DNA of 40,522 bases from Caulobacteraceae bacterium (GTDB taxonomy: Bacteria > Pseudomonadota > Alphaproteobacteria > Caulobacterales > Caulobacteraceae), in assembly GCA_019747095.1 (NCBI GenBank), contig JAIERG010000182.1, positions 1-40,522 of the forward strand, in the 5' to 3' direction. Each line of letters begins with the position of its first letter. Within the stretch, counting starts at the first letter, position 1. The notes below the pieces were generated by a model. It was not told the DNA's origin. It was given only the letters and a program-made list of their open reading frames with translations, and ran no database searches. Shown piece by piece: positions 36,498 through 40,522 of the stretch. Made by a program: the position numbers and the translations under genes.

Positions 36498-37568
36498 TCA
36501 GTTCGGTCCGGGCTCAGTGGCCTCCAGCGCCGCCGTCGTGGCTTCGGCTGCGATGGGGGTGATCTCCGCGATCATGGTGTCGGGTGCCGGAGCCAGGCTG
36601 CGCGGCGTCACGGCTTCCGTCGTGCAGGTCGCCAGATCGCGCACGATGTGGCGGCCGATGCAGAACATGTCCTCGTAGCTGGGGCGCGAGGCCGCCAGGC
36701 ACTGGAACAGGTTCAGCTTCGACATATCGAGGCAGAATTGCGCGTTTGCCTCGATCGACAGGGCTTCGGTGTTGCCCCGGGCGTCCTCGCCTCCGGCACC
36801 CAGCGCCGCAAGCGCCGCAATGGCGAGAGCATGGACGACTGCCGGCGTGTACGGCCCGGTCGTAGGCGACCCGCTCAGCGACAGGCCCGATCCGCTGTTG
36901 GCGGCTGCGAACAGCCGTGCCGAATCCTCAGCGGAGGGAAGCATCTGCCCCGCCGAGATGGCCTTGATCGAGTCCAGGCGCGTTTCGCGGCTCGCGATCG
37001 GCTGGATGGCCCAGCGGCGACGCGGGTCCCGACGCTCCTGGATGGTGTAGGCATCACCCTCGACCCCTTCGGCGATGGCGGTCAGAGCCGCGACATCCTG
37101 GTTCAATGTGGCCACGATCAGTCCAGCCGCCGCGTCCGCCCCCGGCAGGGTGGCCGCATAGGTGGGATCGCGAGAGATATTCGCGACCAGCTCGGCGCGA
37201 ACGGTCGGGTCCACAGCGAAGGAGCGAACGCCCTGGACGAACTCTGGTGACTGGAGGGCCAGGATGGAGCCATAGGCGATCATGCCTCGCGACAGGGTCG
37301 CCGGATCGTAAGCTGCTCCACGGCGCATGGCAGCCTGGATGGACTCCGCGTCCTGGAACCCGCCCGCGGGGATGGCGCTGACGTCACGGATGAAGGCCAC
37401 GTAGATAGAGGCCGCGTCAGCGATGCCCTGGTTCAGCGCGAGCGGCGGCGGCGGCGGCGGCGGCGGCGGGGCCTCGACGATGACGACCGGCTCCGGTTTG
37501 GAGCAGGAGGACAGCACGGCGGCGACGGCGGCGACAAGGATCAAGCCGCGCGATAAGCCCAGACGCAT
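36498..37568 (-). CDS. Hypothetical lipoprotein, paralog A
   Basis: Lipobox LSSC after MRLGLSRGLILVAAVAAV; poly-Pro linker; homologous to the neighbouring ORF 37680..38882. Confidence 0.8.
   Translation of the reverse strand: MRLGLSRGLILVAAVAAVLSSCSKPEPVVIVEAPPPPPPPPPLALNQGIADAASIYVAFIRDVSAIPAGGFQDAESIQAAMRRGAAYDPATLSRGMIAYGSILALQSPEFVQGVRSFAVDPTVRAELVANISRDPTYAATLPGADAAAGLIVATLNQDVAALTAIAEGVEGDAYTIQERRDPRRRWAIQPIASRETRLDSIKAISAGQMLPSAEDSARLFAAANSGSGLSLSGSPTTGPYTPAVVHALAIAALAALGAGGEDARGNTEALSIEANAQFCLDMSKLNLFQCLAASRPSYEDMFCIGRHIVRDLATCTTEAVTPRSLAPAPDTMIAEITPIAAEATTAALEATEPGPN
37442..37469. repeat. (GCG)n/(CGC)n trinucleotide tract encoding a Pro9 linker in paralog A
   Basis: gcggcggcggcggcggcggcggcggcgg in + orientation; translates to PPPPPPPPP on -. 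Confidence 0.85.
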
Positions 37569-37679
37569 GGAAAGCTTCCCCACAAGATACGGCCCGGGGG
37601 CTCAATGCCGCCTCGGAAGGTGTGGGGAGTTATAGAGCGCTGCCGATGGTTTTCCGACGGTTAATCCCGACGGGCGAGT

Positions 37680-38882
37680 TCAACTCTCCGGCGCCGCGAT
37701 TCCGGAGTTCAGTCGTTGAGTCGTGCTCAGTGACGGCGATGGGGCTGACGAGGGTGTCTGCTCTGGCGAGGCCGTGATCGCGGCCGTTGCCGGCGTGACC
37801 GGAACAGACCGCGGCGCGGGTTGTTCGACGGGTGGGGTCGGGGCGTTGTCTACCCGGCTCTGTCGAGGAGCGCCCACGGTGACCTGACCGGCCGGAAGGG
37901 CAGTTCCCCGGGCGCATTGCGCCAGATCCCGCACGACGTGACGCCCAAGGCAGAACATGTCCTCATAATGGGGTCGTGACGCCGCCAGACACTGGAAAAG
38001 ATTCAGCTTTGAGCTTTCGAAACAATCCAGGCTCTGACGTTCGAACATCAGGGCGTCGGTGTTGGCCCGGGCGTTCTCGCCGGCCCCGTCCAGAAGCGCC
38101 AGTGCCGCCAGCGCCAGCGCATTCTCGACCGACTGCGGATAGGGCGCGCTGCGGCGGCGATCGGTCGCCATGACACCCAATCCAGACCCGGACTGGGCTG
38201 CGGAGCTCAGGCGGGCGGCGTCTTCGGCGGTCGCGAAGCTTGGCCGGCTGAGAGCACGCACAGATGCCAGACGGCTTTCCCTGTCGGCGACATGCACGCG
38301 GGCCCAGCTGGTGCGCCCGTCGGCCTGGATCGCATAGGCGTCGTTCTCGACCGAGTCCGCCGCCTCGCGCAGCTGCCGGATGTCCTGTTCAAGGGTGGCG
38401 ATGATGAGGCCGGCCGCAGCATCGGCGCCCGGCAGGGTTGAGGCCGAGGCCGGGTTGGCCACGATGCGGTCCACCATGGCGTTACGCGTCGTCCGGTCAC
38501 GGGCAAACGTCTGAACCCCTGTAACGAACTCCGGCGACTGCATGGCCAGGATCGCGGCGTATGCGATCAGTCCGCGAGAGACTTGGCGGGCATCGTATGC
38601 AGCACCCCGGCGTAGCGCTTCCTGAATGGCAGCGGGGCTTTCAAAGCCCCCGCGAAGCGTCGCCATATCCCGGGTGTAGGCCAAATAGACGGCGGCTTCC
38701 TGGATCACATTGCTGTTCAGCGAGATTGGCGGCCGGGCCGCCAGAGCGCGCGCCTGGATGGCGGCCAGCTCTGCCTGGGCTTCCGCCCGCAGTTGCTCCT
38801 CGGACGGCCCCGCAGCGCATCCCACCACAAGTGCGATCGCCAGGATTGACACGGTGGCACGCGCGAGGGCGACTGGACGCAT
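37680..38882 (-). CDS. Hypothetical lipoprotein, paralog B
   Basis: Lipobox VVGC after MRPVALARATVSILAIAL. Shared motifs with paralog A: RRGAAYD, SRG(M/L)IAY, QSPEFV, LPGADAAAGLI, SKLNLFQCLAASRPxYEDMFCxGRHxVRDLAxC. Confidence 0.82.
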   Translation of the reverse strand: MRPVALARATVSILAIALVVGCAAGPSEEQLRAEAQAELAAIQARALAARPPISLNSNVIQEAAVYLAYTRDMATLRGGFESPAAIQEALRRGAAYDARQVSRGLIAYAAILAMQSPEFVTGVQTFARDRTTRNAMVDRIVANPASASTLPGADAAAGLIIATLEQDIRQLREAADSVENDAYAIQADGRTSWARVHVADRESRLASVRALSRPSFATAEDAARLSSAAQSGSGLGVMATDRRRSAPYPQSVENALALAALALLDGAGENARANTDALMFERQSLDCFESSKLNLFQCLAASRPHYEDMFCLGRHVVRDLAQCARGTALPAGQVTVGAPRQSRVDNAPTPPVEQPAPRSVPVTPATAAITASPEQTPSSAPSPSLSTTQRLNSGIAAPES

Positions 38883-38966
38883 CAGATGAACTCCCCGTTG
38901 TTCGTTCCGCTCAACAGACGCCGGGTGCCGGGCGGATTTGAGGCGATGATCCGGTGTATAGGCCGC

Positions 38967-39899
38967 TCAGTCGAACAGTTTCGACACAGACTCCTCATTG
39001 GCGATGCGGCGGATGGCCTCGCCGATCAGGGGTGCGACAGGCACCGAACGGATTTTTGCACAGTTCACGACTTCCATTGGCTGCTCGATGGAATCGGTGA
39101 TGACCAGTTCCTTCAGCGGGCCATCCGTGACCCGCTGGACCGCCGGCCCCGACAGGACCCCATGGCTGATATAGGCTGAAACCTGGGTCGCGCCGGCGTC
39201 CATCAAAGCCTTGGCGGCGTTCACCAGGGTGCCGCCTGAATCGACGATGTCGTCGAACAGGATGCATTCGCGTCCCTCAACGTCGCCGATAATGTTCATG
39301 ACCTCGCTCTCGCCCGCCCGAGGGCGTCGTTTGTCGACGATGGCAAGATCGACATTCAGCCGCTCGGCGAGCGAGCGTGCGCGGACCACGCCGCCGACAT
39401 CGGGCGAGACGATCATCAGATTGCCGCGCTGGTAAGTTTCCTTGATGTCCTGGGCCAGCACCGGAGTGGCCACCAGATTATCGGTGGGGATGTCGAAGAA
39501 GCCCTGGATCTGGCCAGCGTGCAGATCCATCGTCAGCACGCGATCCGCTCCGGCCCGGGTAATCATGTTGGCCACCAGCTTGGCCGAGATAGGGGTGCGC
39601 CCGCCCGTCTTCCGGTCCTGCCGGGCATAGCCGAAGTAGGGCATGACCGCCGTGATCCTCCGTGCCGAGGCCCTGACGAGGGCGTCGATACAGATCAGCA
39701 GCTCCATCAGATTGTCGTTGGCCGGATAGCTGGTCGACTGGATGACGAAGACGTCTTCGCCTCGCACGTTCTCCTCGATGACAGCGAACACCTCGTTGTC
39801 GGCGAACCGCTTCACCTGGGCCTTGGTCAACGGCATGTCGAGGTGGTCAGCGATGGCCTGGGACAGGGTCCGGTTCGAGTTGCCTGCGAGCAGCTTCAT
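38967..39899 (-). CDS. prs: Ribose-phosphate pyrophosphokinase
   Basis: [69 protein letters not shown]...[19 protein letters not shown]...[19 protein letters not shown]. Confidence 0.98.
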   Translation of the reverse strand: MKLLAGNSNRTLSQAIADHLDMPLTKAQVKRFADNEVFAVIEENVRGEDVFVIQSTSYPANDNLMELLICIDALVRASARRITAVMPYFGYARQDRKTGGRTPISAKLVANMITRAGADRVLTMDLHAGQIQGFFDIPTDNLVATPVLAQDIKETYQRGNLMIVSPDVGGVVRARSLAERLNVDLAIVDKRRPRAGESEVMNIIGDVEGRECILFDDIVDSGGTLVNAAKALMDAGATQVSAYISHGVLSGPAVQRVTDGPLKELVITDSIEQPMEVVNCAKIRSVPVAPLIGEAIRRIANEESVSKLFD

Positions 39900-40104
39900 C
39901 CGGTCATCCTTTCGCCGTCATCACGCCGCCAATGACGACGGGTCTGTATGGCGCGCTCTTTAGCAGCCGCCGGGTTCGTCGCAAGCCGTCATCGCCGCCT
40001 ATCCGGCGCATGGCGCGCGACAAACGCCGGTGCTAGAGAACGCCGTCTCGATGTCCGGATTATCGTCCCAGGACGGTTCCGGCGGCGCGTGAAGAGGTTT
40101 CGAC

Positions 40105-40522
40105 TTGCCGATCTCCCTGCGGTCTTCGTCCGTCCTGGCTCTGGTGGCCGTCTCCACGCTGACGCTGGCGGCCTGCAATGGCGGGGCCAACCGTCCTCGC
40201 CTCGCCTATGAAGAGCGCCCCGTAGAGCTGCTCTACAACACCGGCTATGAGCGGCTTCAGCGCAGCCGCTGGGCCGACGCCGTCGATTACTTTCAGGAAG
40301 TCGAACGCCAGCATCCGTATTCGGAGTGGTCGCGCCGCGCGATCCTGATGCAGATCTACGCCTACTATCAGAACGGCAACTACGAAGAATCGATCGCTGC
40401 GGCGGATCGCTTCATCCAGCTGTTCCCTGGCAGCCCCTCGGCCGCCTATGCCTTCTACATGCGCGCGACCTGCCACTTCGAACAGATCGTGGACGTGGGC
40501 CGCGACCAGGGTCGGGCCGAAC
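40105..40522 (+). CDS. bamD: Outer membrane protein assembly factor BamD (3' end outside window)
   Basis: Likely TTG start: (M)PISLRSSSVLALVAVSTLTLAACNGGANRPRLAYEERPVELLYNTGYERLQRSRWADAVDYFQEVERQHPYSEWSRRAILMQIYAYYQNGNYEESIAAADRFIQLFPGSPSAAYAFYMRATCHF. Lipobox LAAC plus TPR repeats. Absent from the ORF track. Confidence 0.92.
   Translation, partial: MPISLRSSSVLALVAVSTLTLAACNGGANRPRLAYEERPVELLYNTGYERLQRSRWADAVDYFQEVERQHPYSEWSRRAILMQIYAYYQNGNYEESIAAADRFIQLFPGSPSAAYAFYMRATCHFEQIVDVGRDQGRAE

Noticed and set aside
35071-36678. 535-aa plus-strand ORF over pth, rplY and paralog A
   Set aside because: Spans three convincing minus-strand genes and the terminator between rplY and pth; composition typical of GC-skewed open frame.

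Overview
This is a 40.5 kb, high-GC chromosomal window from an alphaproteobacterium. Gene content and sequence style suggest Caulobacterales, probably Brevundimonas-like, but this is inferred from memory of gene families with no database search. The region is mostly housekeeping. It holds a flagellar cluster (flgG-flgF divergent from fliL-fliM-DUF6468-motE), phoH, a gamma-carbonic anhydrase, an M16 peptidase, ispH, argS, a NYN-domain protein and an adenosine/adenine deaminase. It continues with a tandem glycine riboswitch plus gcvT-gcvH-gcvPA-gcvPB, tspO, trmL, the petABC bc1 complex, a TMEM175-like protein, two tandem M28 peptidases and ychF. It ends with a putative copper-related operon (DUF2946 / TonB receptor / PepSY / PCuAC), pth, rplY, two tandem paralogous lipoproteins, prs and the start of bamD. 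I saw no mobile elements, CRISPR arrays, rRNAs or tRNAs. The most notable observation is cytochrome c1, whose heme-attachment motif reads CSASH instead of CXXCH, with only one cysteine in the whole protein. Other points worth a second look are an intrinsic terminator inside the phoH 5' leader (implying an sRNA or attenuator), a duplicated uncharacterised lipoprotein family with a C-x10-C-x12-C-x11-C signature, a perfect hairpin just upstream of the NYN-domain gene, and a deaminase that looks more like an adenine than an adenosine deaminase.
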